Of a DNA stretch of 64,000 bases, positions 52,958-61,557 are shown one piece after another (the first letter of the stretch is position 1; every line of letters starts with the position of its first letter). The stretch is from Ga0077555 sp963761475. Its GTDB lineage: Bacteria > Pseudomonadota > Alphaproteobacteria > Rhizobiales > Hyphomicrobiaceae. A program made the position numbers and the translations under genes. A model generated the notes under the pieces. The model was not told the DNA's origin. It saw only the letters and a program-made list of their open reading frames with translations, and made no database searches. The stretch covers positions 1 through 64,000 of the forward strand of contig CAVXGT010000006.1 of NCBI GenBank assembly GCA_963761475.1, read 5' to 3'.

Positions 52958-54142
52958 TTATCCTGCACAGAAATCTGCCCAAGCCTTCATCAGTTCGCGC
53001 CGTTCGTCTAAGTATTGGCTCCGATTGTAGGCCGCCACGACGCTATCCTTGATTGCATGCGCCAAAGCCGTTTCGGCGACCTCGTGCCGGGCCTTCTGAA
53101 CCTCGCTTGCCCATGTCCTGAAAGACGAGCGAAAGCCGTGGATGACGGTCTTCTTGCTCCACCCCCCGCGCCTGAGAAGTGCCGTCATTGTCATGTCGCT
53201 CATGAGGTGACCGTCACGACTGCCGGGAAAGATGAGGTCGCCGTTGCCACTCAAAGCACTGATCTGGTCCAAAATCTCGACACAGCGGCCTTGGAGGGGG
53301 ACAACGTGTTCCTTCCGGCTTTTCATTCGAACTGCCGGAATTCGCCACGCGACCGCCTCGCAGTCCGACTTAATCTCGCTCCACCTTGCACCCCGAACTT
53401 CTCCGGACCGGGCAGCCGTGAGAACCAAGAATTCCACTGCCAAACGCGTCACAAAGCCATCACTGTCACTCGCGCGGAGCCACGCCATGAATTTTGGCAC
53501 CTCAGCGTAGGACAGGCTCCTGAAATGGCCGCCCGTGCGATTCTGGGGCCCGAGCAGCCTTTTCACGCCGGTTGTTGGGTTCGCCAATTGCCGGAGCCCG
53601 AGCGCGATCGAGGCTTCAAAAACCGCATGCAATCGCTGCAATACGCGCGAGGCCGTCTCGGGTTTCTCATGCCAGATTGGCTCGAGGATCTCGACAATCT
53701 CGCTCGTGGTCACCTCTGACACCGGCCGTCGCCCGATTGTCGGGTAGGCATATGTTTCCAGGGTCGATCCCCACTGTTTGCTGTGCTTGCCATTCGACAG
53801 CGTGGGGGCCTTCAGCTTCCAGAATCGATGAAAGGCCTCTTCGAAGGTCACTCCAAGCGCTTTGGCCTGTGCGACGGCCGCTCGGCGCTCGGCAGCCGGG
53901 TTCACGCCTGCACGGGCCTTTTCGCGCATCTCCGACGCTTTGTGCCGTGCCTCTGCCAGGCCAACTTCCGTGGCACTTCCCAAGCCGAGTTCGGTTCGCT
54001 TTCCGGCGATCGAGACCCGAAGCAGCCATCGTCGCGACCCGCTCGGCTCGACCTTCAAAAGCAGGCCGTCTCCGTCGCGATGGAGACCGGCCCCTAAAGT
54101 CTGCACCTGTTTCGCCGTAATGCGATTGACCGATTTCGCCAC
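52958..54142 (-). CDS. tyrosine integrase of the island (P4-type, DUF4102)
   Basis: About 394 residues from GTG 54142 (VAKSVNRITAKQVQTLG); a longer frame to 54244 has no similarity. The N-terminal DUF4102 arm-binding domain (GDGLLLKVEPSGSRRWLLRV, ELGLGSATEVGLAEARHKA) is followed by a core-binding domain and the catalytic domain. Catalytic residues: arginine in LTAARSGEVRGARWSEI, histidine-x-x-arginine in IHGFRSSFRTWASE, histidine in ALAHAIKDSVVAAYNR with the tyrosine in YNRSQYLDERRELM. Its start lies 160 bases from tRNA-Ser and it reads into the island. It would catalyse insertion and excision between the 27-bp repeats. Confidence 0.92.
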   Translation of the reverse strand: MAKSVNRITAKQVQTLGAGLHRDGDGLLLKVEPSGSRRWLLRVSIAGKRTELGLGSATEVGLAEARHKASEMREKARAGVNPAAERRAAVAQAKALGVTFEEAFHRFWKLKAPTLSNGKHSKQWGSTLETYAYPTIGRRPVSEVTTSEIVEILEPIWHEKPETASRVLQRLHAVFEASIALGLRQLANPTTGVKRLLGPQNRTGGHFRSLSYAEVPKFMAWLRASDSDGFVTRLAVEFLVLTAARSGEVRGARWSEIKSDCEAVAWRIPAVRMKSRKEHVVPLQGRCVEILDQISALSGNGDLIFPGSRDGHLMSDMTMTALLRRGGWSKKTVIHGFRSSFRTWASEVQKARHEVAETALAHAIKDSVVAAYNRSQYLDERRELMKAWADFCAG

Positions 54143-54155
54143 CGCGTGCCTCCCC

Positions 54156-54176
54156 TGCCCACCTTTCTGCCCACCC
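54156..54176. repeat. subterminal direct repeat, partner of 24656-24676
   Basis: Twenty of 21 bases match the copy at the other island end, in the same orientation, with TGCCCACC present twice. It lies 121 bases inside the right attachment repeat and directly upstream of the integrase start, where arm-type sites or the integrase promoter region are expected. Confidence 0.5.
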
Positions 54177-54297
54177 GTCAAGGGCGGTATGGCATGAAGG
54201 CGCATGACTGGGTTTGATGCAAGTATTCGCATCAAGCAATTCACATATAAGTAGTTTTCCGGTCTATTTGGAGGATTTCGATGGGATTTGAAATGGA

Positions 54298-54324
54298 GCT
54301 ATGGCGGAGAGAGTGGGATTCGAA
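54298..54324. repeat. right attachment repeat within tRNA-Ser
   Basis: Matches 24577-24603 in 26 of 27 positions, same orientation. Here the repeat overlaps the 3' end of the intact tRNA-Ser gene, from the T-loop through the CCA. The single difference (A at 54318) falls in the T-stem of the tRNA, where it pairs correctly in this copy. Confidence 0.88.
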
Positions 54325-54391
54325 CCCACGGTACGCTTCCACGTACACACGCGTTCCAGGCGTGCGCCTTAAACCACTCGGCCATCTCTCC
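54302..54391 (-). tRNA. tRNA-Ser (anticodon GGA)
   Basis: On the minus strand the gene runs from 54391 to the encoded CCA at 54302-54304, 90 bases. The acceptor GGAGAGA pairs with TCTCTCC, the discriminator is G, the anticodon loop is CTGGAAC (GGA), there is a long class II variable arm, and the T-loop is GTTCGAATC. It is complete, so the island restored the 3' end on insertion. It reads codons UCC and UCU. Confidence 0.95.
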
Positions 54392-54564
54392 GGTCTGAAT
54401 GCGCGCGGACTATAGCGAGTGATAGCGCGGACGCAAGCCGATTGACGGCCCCAGGATGGAGCCCCCTGGGACATGCATGTGCGTGCAACTCATCTTCGCC
54501 CGGTCGAATGCCCCGCTGCCAGAGCCAAGGCCATGGCACCAGGGCCTGTAAGAAGCCGCCGCCG

Positions 54565-55824
54565 TCAAGTGCTCAAGGCGTTCTTCGGCACCTCGCGGAA
54601 CGGCCGGTCGGCGTCGATCCGAGGTTCCTTCGGCATTTTCAGCACGCGCTCGGAGATGATGTTTTTCTGGATCTCGTCGGTGCCGCCGGCAATCGAGATG
54701 GCCGGCGTCGAAACCAGGATCTCCGCAATGATGCCGTCCATGGGGCTGTCCTTGCCCTTCAGCATGGCGTCGCTGCCTGAAATCGCGGTGTGAACGCGAT
54801 TGGCCGCCCGCGCGATATAGCTTGCGGCGAGTTTCCCGATCGATCCTTCGGGCCCTTGTGGCCGGCCCTGCGCCTGGGCGGCGCGCGCCCGCCTCGCTGT
54901 CCACTCCGCCGATCGCGCCAGGATCATCAGCTTGGCGATTTCCTGGCGGAGGGCCGGATCGCGATTGCAGCCGGTCTCCTTGGCGCGAGGGATCACGAGA
55001 TCGACCCGGCCCGTCCGCTGCGGGTACCACTTGTAGGGCTCCAGATCGACGGCGATCTCCTCAGCCTCGTCGCGGTAGATGCGCTCTGGGCGATCACTGG
55101 GTTTGGCGTAGCGACGGCTCGAGTCGGCGCCACGGCGCTCGTGCATCAGCGTCGTGGTGGCGATCTTCCAGCCATCGCCATCCTGCTCGACGAGATACTC
55201 GGGCGCCACCTCGGCGTCTGTCAAAAACACCTGGTTGAACGAAGCGTGGCCGTTCATCTGCCGCAGCGGCACGACCTCGACGCCCGGCTGCTTCATCTCG
55301 ATAATGAAATAGGCAAGGCCTTTGTGCTTGGCCAGATCCATGTTGGTGCGCGCGAGCAGGAGGCCATAGTCGGCCCGGTGCGCGCTCGTCGTCCAGACCT
55401 TCTGTCCGTTGACGACCCACTTGTTGCCGCGCTTTTCAGCCCGCGTCAGCGCACCGGCAAGGTCGGAGCCACTGCCGGGCTCGCTGAAGAGCTGGCACCA
55501 CGTGTCCTGACCAGTCAGGATGCGGCGCAGGAAGCGCTCCTTGTGATGGTCCGTTCCGTGCGCGAGTATTGTGGCGGCGGCCAGCGTGCGAATGCCCATC
55601 TTCGCAACGCCCACGGCGCCGATCGCATCGAACTCTTCATCGACCACGGCGACCATGCCGACAGGCAGGCCCCGCCCGTACCACTCTTTCGGCCAGTGCG
55701 GCGCCCCCCAGCCGGAATCGGCGAGCTTGTTGCGCCATTCGACAAGGCCGAGGTTTGGGTCCCAGTTGGCTTGCAACCAGGCGCGAGCTTCTGCCCTGAC
55801 GGCCTCTGCGGTGATCTCGGTCAT
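54565..55824 (-). CDS. acyl-CoA dehydrogenase
   Basis: A 419-residue flavoprotein from ATG 55824 (GGAG upstream). The family signatures are WCQLFSEPGSGSDLAGALTR near residue 125, WVVNGQKVWTTSAHRADYGL and the C-terminal ISIAGGTDEIQKNIISERVL. The catalytic glutamate is not certain by eye. It is of the larger type that often works beside a second, divergent dehydrogenase subunit, as here with the gene at 55839-56969. Such pairs form heterodimers in steroid side-chain or branched acyl-CoA degradation. The start is 14 bases downstream of that gene, so both are in one operon. Confidence 0.9.
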   Translation of the reverse strand: MTEITAEAVRAEARAWLQANWDPNLGLVEWRNKLADSGWGAPHWPKEWYGRGLPVGMVAVVDEEFDAIGAVGVAKMGIRTLAAATILAHGTDHHKERFLRRILTGQDTWCQLFSEPGSGSDLAGALTRAEKRGNKWVVNGQKVWTTSAHRADYGLLLARTNMDLAKHKGLAYFIIEMKQPGVEVVPLRQMNGHASFNQVFLTDAEVAPEYLVEQDGDGWKIATTTLMHERRGADSSRRYAKPSDRPERIYRDEAEEIAVDLEPYKWYPQRTGRVDLVIPRAKETGCNRDPALRQEIAKLMILARSAEWTARRARAAQAQGRPQGPEGSIGKLAASYIARAANRVHTAISGSDAMLKGKDSPMDGIIAEILVSTPAISIAGGTDEIQKNIISERVLKMPKEPRIDADRPFREVPKNALST

Positions 55825-55838
55825 GGTGAGGGCGCTCC

Positions 55839-56969
55839 TTAGACGTTCCAGCACTGCATCAAGCGCTCGCGGTGGTATGCGGATGTTCCCAGGAAGACCT
55901 CGGAGCTCTTGGCACGCTTGTACCAGAGGTGGGTGTCGTTATCCCAGGTGAAGCCGATGCCACCGTGGATCTGCACAGCATGGATGGCGGTTTGCATGTA
56001 GGCATCTGCAGCACCGGCCTTGGCGATGCAGGCCAGGGCCGGCAGCTCCGGGTCGCCCTCGTCGGCCGCGGCAGCCGCGTAGTAGGCGGCCGACTTCGCA
56101 AGTTCGACATCGAGCAGCATGTCGGCAGCCTTGTGCTTCAGCGACTGGAAGGAGGCAATCGGACGGCCGAACTGCATGCGAAGGTTGGCGTAGTCGATGG
56201 CATCGCCGAGAAGGCGTTCCGCGCCCCCCACCATCTCGTTGGCAAGGCAGATGGCGGCGATGTCGAGCGCGGCCTGCAACGGTCCTGCCGCGCCGCCCGC
56301 CTCGCCCAGCAGTTCTGCCGGCGTCGCCTTGAATGTCAGCCGGGCGAGCTTGCGGGTCTCGTCGACGGTATCGAGCCTTTGTCGTTCGAGTCCAGGGGCA
56401 TCGCCGCGCACCGTGAACAGGGAGAGCCCATCCGTCCCGCTGCTGCCCGGCGCACGAGCGGCAACGACGATGAGGTCGGCCGTGTGCCCGTCGACGACAA
56501 AGCTTTTCGTGCCATGGAGTCGGTAGCCCGCGTTGTCTGCGGTTGCTGTCGTCGCGACATTGGCGAGGTCTGGCTGGCCGTCGAGTTCGGTAATGGCCAG
56601 TGTGGCGATGGTCGTGCCTTTGGCGATCCCAGGTAGTAGGGCCGCCTTCTGCGCTTCGTTCGCACCATGCAGGATGGCGGTGGCGCCGAGAACGACCGAT
56701 GCGAAGTAGGGCGAGCACGCCAATGCGCGTCCCATCTCCTCGACCGTGATGGCCAGCTCAGAAATCCCGAAGCCCTGCCCACCGTAGCGCTCTGGGATAT
56801 GCACTGCCGTGAGGCCGAGATCCCCGCTGATCTGTCGCCAGAGATCGTCATCGCGGCCCGTGTCCGTCGCCATAAGCCGCCGAACGGCCGTGCTCGGCGA
56901 CTTGTCCTCGAGGAAGCGACGGACGACGGAGCGGAACTCCTCTTGCTCTTCGGAAAAGTTGAACTTCAT
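55839..56969 (-). CDS. acyl-CoA dehydrogenase (second subunit or paralogue)
   Basis: The protein has 376 residues from ATG 56969 (MKFNFSEEQEEFRSVVRRFL); the 11 codons before it are non-native. Motifs: GLTAVHIPERYGGQGFGISE, TLAITELDGQPDLANVATT in the flavin region, ANEMVGGAERLLGDAIDYAN, FGRPIASFQSLKHKAADMLL and IHAVQIHGGIGFTWDNDTHL. It is the shorter partner type and lies directly upstream of the other dehydrogenase. Together they probably act as an alpha2beta2 complex of the FadE heterodimer type (inference). The SDR gene 51 bases upstream may belong to the same unit. Confidence 0.9.
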   Translation of the reverse strand: MKFNFSEEQEEFRSVVRRFLEDKSPSTAVRRLMATDTGRDDDLWRQISGDLGLTAVHIPERYGGQGFGISELAITVEEMGRALACSPYFASVVLGATAILHGANEAQKAALLPGIAKGTTIATLAITELDGQPDLANVATTATADNAGYRLHGTKSFVVDGHTADLIVVAARAPGSSGTDGLSLFTVRGDAPGLERQRLDTVDETRKLARLTFKATPAELLGEAGGAAGPLQAALDIAAICLANEMVGGAERLLGDAIDYANLRMQFGRPIASFQSLKHKAADMLLDVELAKSAAYYAAAAADEGDPELPALACIAKAGAADAYMQTAIHAVQIHGGIGFTWDNDTHLWYKRAKSSEVFLGTSAYHRERLMQCWNV

Positions 56970-57019
56970 GCACGAGGCTCCAGTCGGCGCAGCGGGCGCC
57001 ATTGCGGATCGATAGGGTT

Positions 57020-57763
57020 TCAGATGGCCACGGCGCCGCCGTCTACCAGCAACTCCGTGCCGGTTATGTAGGAGGCTTCATCGGAGGCAAGGAACAGGAT
57101 CGCATAGGCCACCTCGTCGACTTCGCCCGGCCGACGCATCGGGATTACACCCATCCGCTTGGCGCGCACCTGCGGATCGGCCGTTCGCCCGGAGGTGAGC
57201 ATTGGTGGCATGACGCCGGGATGCACGGAGTTGGCGCGGATTCCATCTTTGGCGTGTTGCACCGCGGTCGACTTCGTCATCAGCCGAACGGCTGCCTTGG
57301 ACGCGTTGTAGGCCATGTGGATGCCCTCGCTGCCGATGACGCCGGCGATCGAGGAGAGGTTGACGATTGCCCCGCCACCGGAGGCCGCCATCGCCTTGAC
57401 GCCGTATTTCGTGCCGAGGAATACGCCGGTGGCGTTGACGTTCATGATCCGGTGCCACGCCTCGGTGGAATAGAGGTCCTCTTCGGCGCTGCCCGAGATG
57501 CCAGCGTTGTTGACGAGGATATCGAGCTTGCCGAAGCGGCGCACTGTCGCCTCGACGCACGCGGCCCAGTTGGCCTCGTCGGTGACATCGAGCTTTTCGA
57601 AGTGGGCGCCATCCCCGATCGATGCAGCAATCGCCCGCCCGTCGGCATCCTTCATGTCGGCGATGACCACTTTGGCGCCTTCGCGCGCAAACAGCCGTGC
57701 CGTCGCAGCTCCCATGCCGGATGCAGCACCTGTGATGATGGCAACCTTGCTGCCGAGCCTCAT
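57020..57763 (-). CDS. short-chain dehydrogenase/reductase
   Basis: A classical SDR of 247 residues. It has the cofactor motif AIITGAASGMGAATARLFAR near residue 9 (TGxxxGxG), LDVTDEANWAACVEATVRRF, ILVNNAGISG (NNAG), the catalytic serine in VNLSSIAGVIG and AYNASKAAVRLMTKS (YxxxK). It oxidises or reduces a secondary alcohol or ketone with NAD(P). It is followed at 51 bases by the acyl-CoA dehydrogenase pair on the same strand. An SDR with paired dehydrogenases suggests beta-oxidation of an unusual acyl chain. Confidence 0.92.
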   Translation of the reverse strand: MRLGSKVAIITGAASGMGAATARLFAREGAKVVIADMKDADGRAIAASIGDGAHFEKLDVTDEANWAACVEATVRRFGKLDILVNNAGISGSAEEDLYSTEAWHRIMNVNATGVFLGTKYGVKAMAASGGGAIVNLSSIAGVIGSEGIHMAYNASKAAVRLMTKSTAVQHAKDGIRANSVHPGVMPPMLTSGRTADPQVRAKRMGVIPMRRPGEVDEVAYAILFLASDEASYITGTELLVDGGAVAI

Positions 57764-57809
57764 CGTCCGGTCTCCCTCTCGAAGGGTCGATATCGATCAA
57801 GCGATCAGG

Positions 57810-60224
57810 CTATTCGGCCCGGTGGCCTCGACGCAAGGGCTGCAGCACATTCCTCTGGCCGACATGCCTCTCCGAGGGCTCCCCGGCCCAGGCGCTCCGC
57901 CATTGCCGGCGCAAATCGGATGCAAGACCAGCGAGTGCCTGGAACTCGAAGCGTACGACATGGCGGCCCGCCGGCACGGCGACGGCCCGGAACATGAGAT
58001 TGGCCTTGAGAACGGGCACGGCCACGCCATCGACTGTGGCCTGCCACCAGGGGTGCCAGACATCGTTGAGCAGCACATAGCCCGGTCGGTCAGCGTCGAC
58101 CGTGATGTCGATCCGCGTATTCTGGTAGGACGCAAGCTCGACCGACGCCGATGTCGAGGCAGCAAATGGGGATGAAGCGGGCGCACGGGTGGCAGCACTT
58201 GTAGGTGCGCCCGTCTCCAGAAGCACCGCCTTGCGGGGATCGAAGCGCGGCCAACGGCCATCTGCCAGGATGGCATCGAAATCGCCGTGAATGGCTTCTG
58301 ACACGAACATCACGCGCGCCATCGCACCGGGGTTCTCGTAGATGTAGGCGTCTGGCGTCCTGGCAGCCAGTGTCAACTCGCTGGCGCCGATCTGGTGGTC
58401 GACAGCGGCCACGGGCACGGGGCTGACAATGTAGCGAAGCCCGAGCATGTCGGCGAGCTGGCAATGGTAGGAGGGAAAGAACATGCTGAATTCGCGCTGG
58501 TCATAGCCGGCGATGTAGTCGCCCGCGCCAAGCGCTTTGGCCACGACTTCGATGCGCAGGGGGTTATAGCCCAGAGTCTGGTCCAGACCCTGAGCTTCGC
58601 CGATGTTTTGCCAATTGAAGCCGAGCCCCGCGATCTCGATGCGATCGCGCCACGCTGATCCCGGCGAACGGCGAACATGGGCCTTCAGGAAAGCCAGCGT
58701 CTCGTCGCGGGCCGCTGGCCGCAACGCCTCGAGGGTCGCATCCTCCGGCTTGCCTGTCGCCTCACTCGGTCCGTTGTTGATTGCGAGGTCGCCTGCCAGG
58801 AAGATCGCAGGTAACAAGCTGGCGAGACGCCCGGCACGCCAATGCTTTGTAAGCCGCCGCGTAAGCAGCAAGGCGGCGGCGCCGAGCCACATCAGCCCCG
58901 TGCCGAGCGGCAAGATGGCAACGCCAAGCCGGCCCTGTCGGATCGAAATTGCCAGCGCGACGAGGATCATGATGGCGACCACCAAGCCGACTCGTCGGCC
59001 GATCCGGTCGCGCTCCAACAAAGACTCGCCCGTGAGCCAGCAGTGGGCGGCATAGCCGGCCAGGATCGACATCATACCGCCAAGAAGGAACGTCGCATCG
59101 GCAGGCCGCCGGAAGAAGGCGACACCAGGAACGAGGCCGTAGATCACACTGAAGCCCGGCGTGAACGCACCGAGCGCATAAACCAGACAAAAGAGGCCGG
59201 CGATGGCATATGCCAAGACGTCGCGGCGCCAGAGTTGGCCGCGAAACATGGCCATAACCACCAGCAGAATGGGCAGTGCTCCAAGGTAGAGCTGGCACAT
59301 GTTGGGCGAGAGCGCCAGATCGTCAGGGTTCCATGGATCGGAATAGGGCCCCCAGTATTCCGCTGCCGGATTTGCTGCAGAAAACAGGTCAGCGATGAAC
59401 AAGCTCAGCAGCGAGGCCGGGTGCAGCGAGGCCCTGTGAGCCTCGATGATATCGATCGAAGGCCGGTTCGAACCGGAAAGAAACGCCCAAGTGAAGGCAA
59501 CCGGCAGGATGGCGATCACAAGAGCCACGACACCTGCCGCGAGGAGCGCCGGAAGTTGTCGCCGTAACGCCTGGAGTGGGAAGGCGGCGGTCAGCCAACC
59601 GGCAATGACGATGATGGCGAGAAGGTAGCACCCGAGCATGGCGACCTGGTCGCGGGAGACGATCAGCAGGCCGATGGCAACGCCCGCCGCCGCCCCGTCG
59701 ATCAGCCCTGCCCGGCGTGTCGCCCGCACGGTCAGCCACAACGCCAGCGCAAAGAAGGCATAGCTCTGGATCTGGCCGATGTGCTGTATGCGCCATGCCG
59801 CCGATCCGCCGAAGGCAAATGCGACAGCGGCCAGGAGGCCGGCGCCAGCATGCCAACCGTGCCCGCGAAACAGCATCAGTACGCTGCCCCCTGCCAGGGC
59901 CTTGAGCGCGAACACGTAGGCATCGAGGCTCCAGAAGCTCGGCGCCTCACTCCACCATGCGATCAGCCAAGCTGGAGAGAAAATCAGCGATTGCGGATCG
60001 GCGATCTGCGGCAGGCCTACGAAGATGTGTGGGTTCCAGGCGGGCGATTGGCCCGAATGAAGCGCGTTGGCGAGGAATTGAAGCTGCGCCTGATAGAGGG
60101 CTTTGGCGTCATAGGGAATGGTAACGTTGCCGGACAACCACGGCCAGCTACAGAGGAACCAGAGGCCGCAAAACACCAGACCAGCCAGCAGGTGGCTGCG
60201 CTGCAGCGCTCGGACTTGGATCAT
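57810..60224 (-). CDS. YfhO-like polytopic membrane protein
   Basis: An 804-residue protein with about a dozen hydrophobic helices, first at residues 10-32 (LLAGLVFCGLWFLCSWPWL). The early loop YQAQLQFLANALHSGQSPAW and WNPHIFVGLPQIADPQSLIF is characteristic of YfhO/GT-C-like glycosyltransferases that use lipid-linked sugars. The C-terminal 250 residues are soluble and include the DRPGYVLLNDVWHPWWQATV block shared with YfhO. It overlaps the methyltransferase gene by four bases. Glycosylation of a cell-envelope polymer is the likely role. Confidence 0.8.
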   Translation of the reverse strand: MIQVRALQRSHLLAGLVFCGLWFLCSWPWLSGNVTIPYDAKALYQAQLQFLANALHSGQSPAWNPHIFVGLPQIADPQSLIFSPAWLIAWWSEAPSFWSLDAYVFALKALAGGSVLMLFRGHGWHAGAGLLAAVAFAFGGSAAWRIQHIGQIQSYAFFALALWLTVRATRRAGLIDGAAAGVAIGLLIVSRDQVAMLGCYLLAIIVIAGWLTAAFPLQALRRQLPALLAAGVVALVIAILPVAFTWAFLSGSNRPSIDIIEAHRASLHPASLLSLFIADLFSAANPAAEYWGPYSDPWNPDDLALSPNMCQLYLGALPILLVVMAMFRGQLWRRDVLAYAIAGLFCLVYALGAFTPGFSVIYGLVPGVAFFRRPADATFLLGGMMSILAGYAAHCWLTGESLLERDRIGRRVGLVVAIMILVALAISIRQGRLGVAILPLGTGLMWLGAAALLLTRRLTKHWRAGRLASLLPAIFLAGDLAINNGPSEATGKPEDATLEALRPAARDETLAFLKAHVRRSPGSAWRDRIEIAGLGFNWQNIGEAQGLDQTLGYNPLRIEVVAKALGAGDYIAGYDQREFSMFFPSYHCQLADMLGLRYIVSPVPVAAVDHQIGASELTLAARTPDAYIYENPGAMARVMFVSEAIHGDFDAILADGRWPRFDPRKAVLLETGAPTSAATRAPASSPFAASTSASVELASYQNTRIDITVDADRPGYVLLNDVWHPWWQATVDGVAVPVLKANLMFRAVAVPAGRHVVRFEFQALAGLASDLRRQWRSAWAGEPSERHVGQRNVLQPLRRGHRAE

Positions 60225-60979
60225 AGGTTGCCAACGGTTCCGTGGCGGCGCTGCGAGGCTTGGGTCTTGTCGCCACGCGCATCGGCAGCCGACCCGCTGC
60301 GTGTCACGATGAACGCCATCCGAGCCTGATTGTGACCGATATTCGGATGCACTCGCGAGACCTCGAACCCCTCGGACGCAAACAGAGCGCCAACCTCCGA
60401 CTCTTCCATGTGCGTGAGGCCGAGGCTTCCGCGTAGCCGCCGATAGTCCGAGAAAAACGTCCGCAGCAGCCCGCCGCAGGCAGCGGTGAGGAAACCATTG
60501 TGACCAGCAAAGCGCAGCAATGCGATGGCATCTGTCGCAGCGCCGACCGAGCGCGGGATGACATCGGCGACCAGGATCCGTCCGCCAGGGGCCAGGACGC
60601 GCTTCCAGGTGCGGATGGCGCGCATGAGGCCAAGCTCGTCGAGATACTGCAAGACCGAGTTTGCAATCACAAGGTCGACACTGCCACGTGCCAGCGCGTC
60701 CAAGCCGGCATCGTCGAGCACGGATATGGCGTCATGATCGCGATAGCGCGCGACGAGACCGTCACGGACCGCCGGCGCCGCATCATAGAGATAGAGCTGC
60801 TTGCAGCTCTCGGCGACGGCATGGGAGAACAAGGCCTCGCCGCAGCCATAGTCCAATACGGTGCCGCAACCATCCATATGCGCGCCGATACCTTCGGCGA
60901 CATTGCGATAGTGAACGTGCTTATGGCGGGCATTCACGTAGATGGACGGCTTGGCGTTCCAATAGTCGATCCAGCTCAC
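60221..60979 (-). CDS. class I SAM-dependent methyltransferase
   Basis: The 252-residue protein carries the SAM-binding motif GCGTVLDYGCGEALFSHAVA near residue 40, the acidic strand LYLYDAAPAVRDGL, the central VDLVIANSVLQYLDELGLM and VLAPGGRILVADVIPRSVG. It opens MSWIDYWNAKPSIYVNARHK, a beginning common to methyltransferases of envelope glycan loci. Its stop overlaps the start of the YfhO-like gene (60221-60224), so the two are translated together. The target is unknown, perhaps a sugar or lipid intermediate. Confidence 0.88.
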   Translation of the reverse strand: MSWIDYWNAKPSIYVNARHKHVHYRNVAEGIGAHMDGCGTVLDYGCGEALFSHAVAESCKQLYLYDAAPAVRDGLVARYRDHDAISVLDDAGLDALARGSVDLVIANSVLQYLDELGLMRAIRTWKRVLAPGGRILVADVIPRSVGAATDAIALLRFAGHNGFLTAACGGLLRTFFSDYRRLRGSLGLTHMEESEVGALFASEGFEVSRVHPNIGHNQARMAFIVTRSGSAADARGDKTQASQRRHGTVGNL

Positions 60980-61557
60980 TCCCGAACCTCACACTGTCAG
61001 TGGCAGTCCCCGAGCGTCCGTCTGCTCCAAGGGGCCAGCATTCTTCCGAAGGTCCACGCACGTCTAGAGCGAAACGGGTGATCGGAGATTTCCGTCAGTC
61101 GCCGCGCGCCGAGTAACCTGGGAACCGGTGCGACAATATGGCGGCTGTGAGGCAAATATCCAGCACAGATTTTCGGGTTTTCCAGCAAATGGCGAAACCC
61201 GGCCGGCATCGGGTGCAGACCTAGGTCGATCCGGTGAGGAGAGGTGGCTGAACGACCATCAGAAACGGGCCTGTCATACCCGCACGCCAAGGGCAATATG
61301 CGGCCCCGGTGACCTCCTCCCAGGCCGGCTGGCAGGCGTGCTTCGCAGTCCCGTTGGTGCCCACTGGCTTGGCATGTCGCCGCGGCGGCGGCTAGTGTGA
61401 CACCACGCGCATCCGCTTCGCGGTCCCAGCAGGCCCTGCAGGCGGAAACCGCGATAGCACGCAATCGAAGCTGGATCTGGCGGTTGGCTGCGAGAACGTG
61501 CCGCCGGTCCCCTTGCGCGAGCGATATCTGAGCCCGCCATCTGACGGAGGAAAACCC
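60980..61557. other. no gene seen; divergent promoter region
   Basis: About 580 bases between the divergent methyltransferase and alcohol dehydrogenase genes. Long minus-strand open frames here (for example 60997-61803) run across the antisense of the dehydrogenase and have no domain. ACGGAGGAAAACCC just before 61558 is the dehydrogenase ribosome site. Confidence 0.45.

Noticed and set aside
24604..54297. Island considered as a complete prophage or conjugative element
   Set aside because: No capsid, portal, terminase, tail, relaxase or type IV secretion genes are visible.
54790..55842. Plus-strand open frame of 350 codons
   Set aside because: Shadow of the acyl-CoA dehydrogenase.
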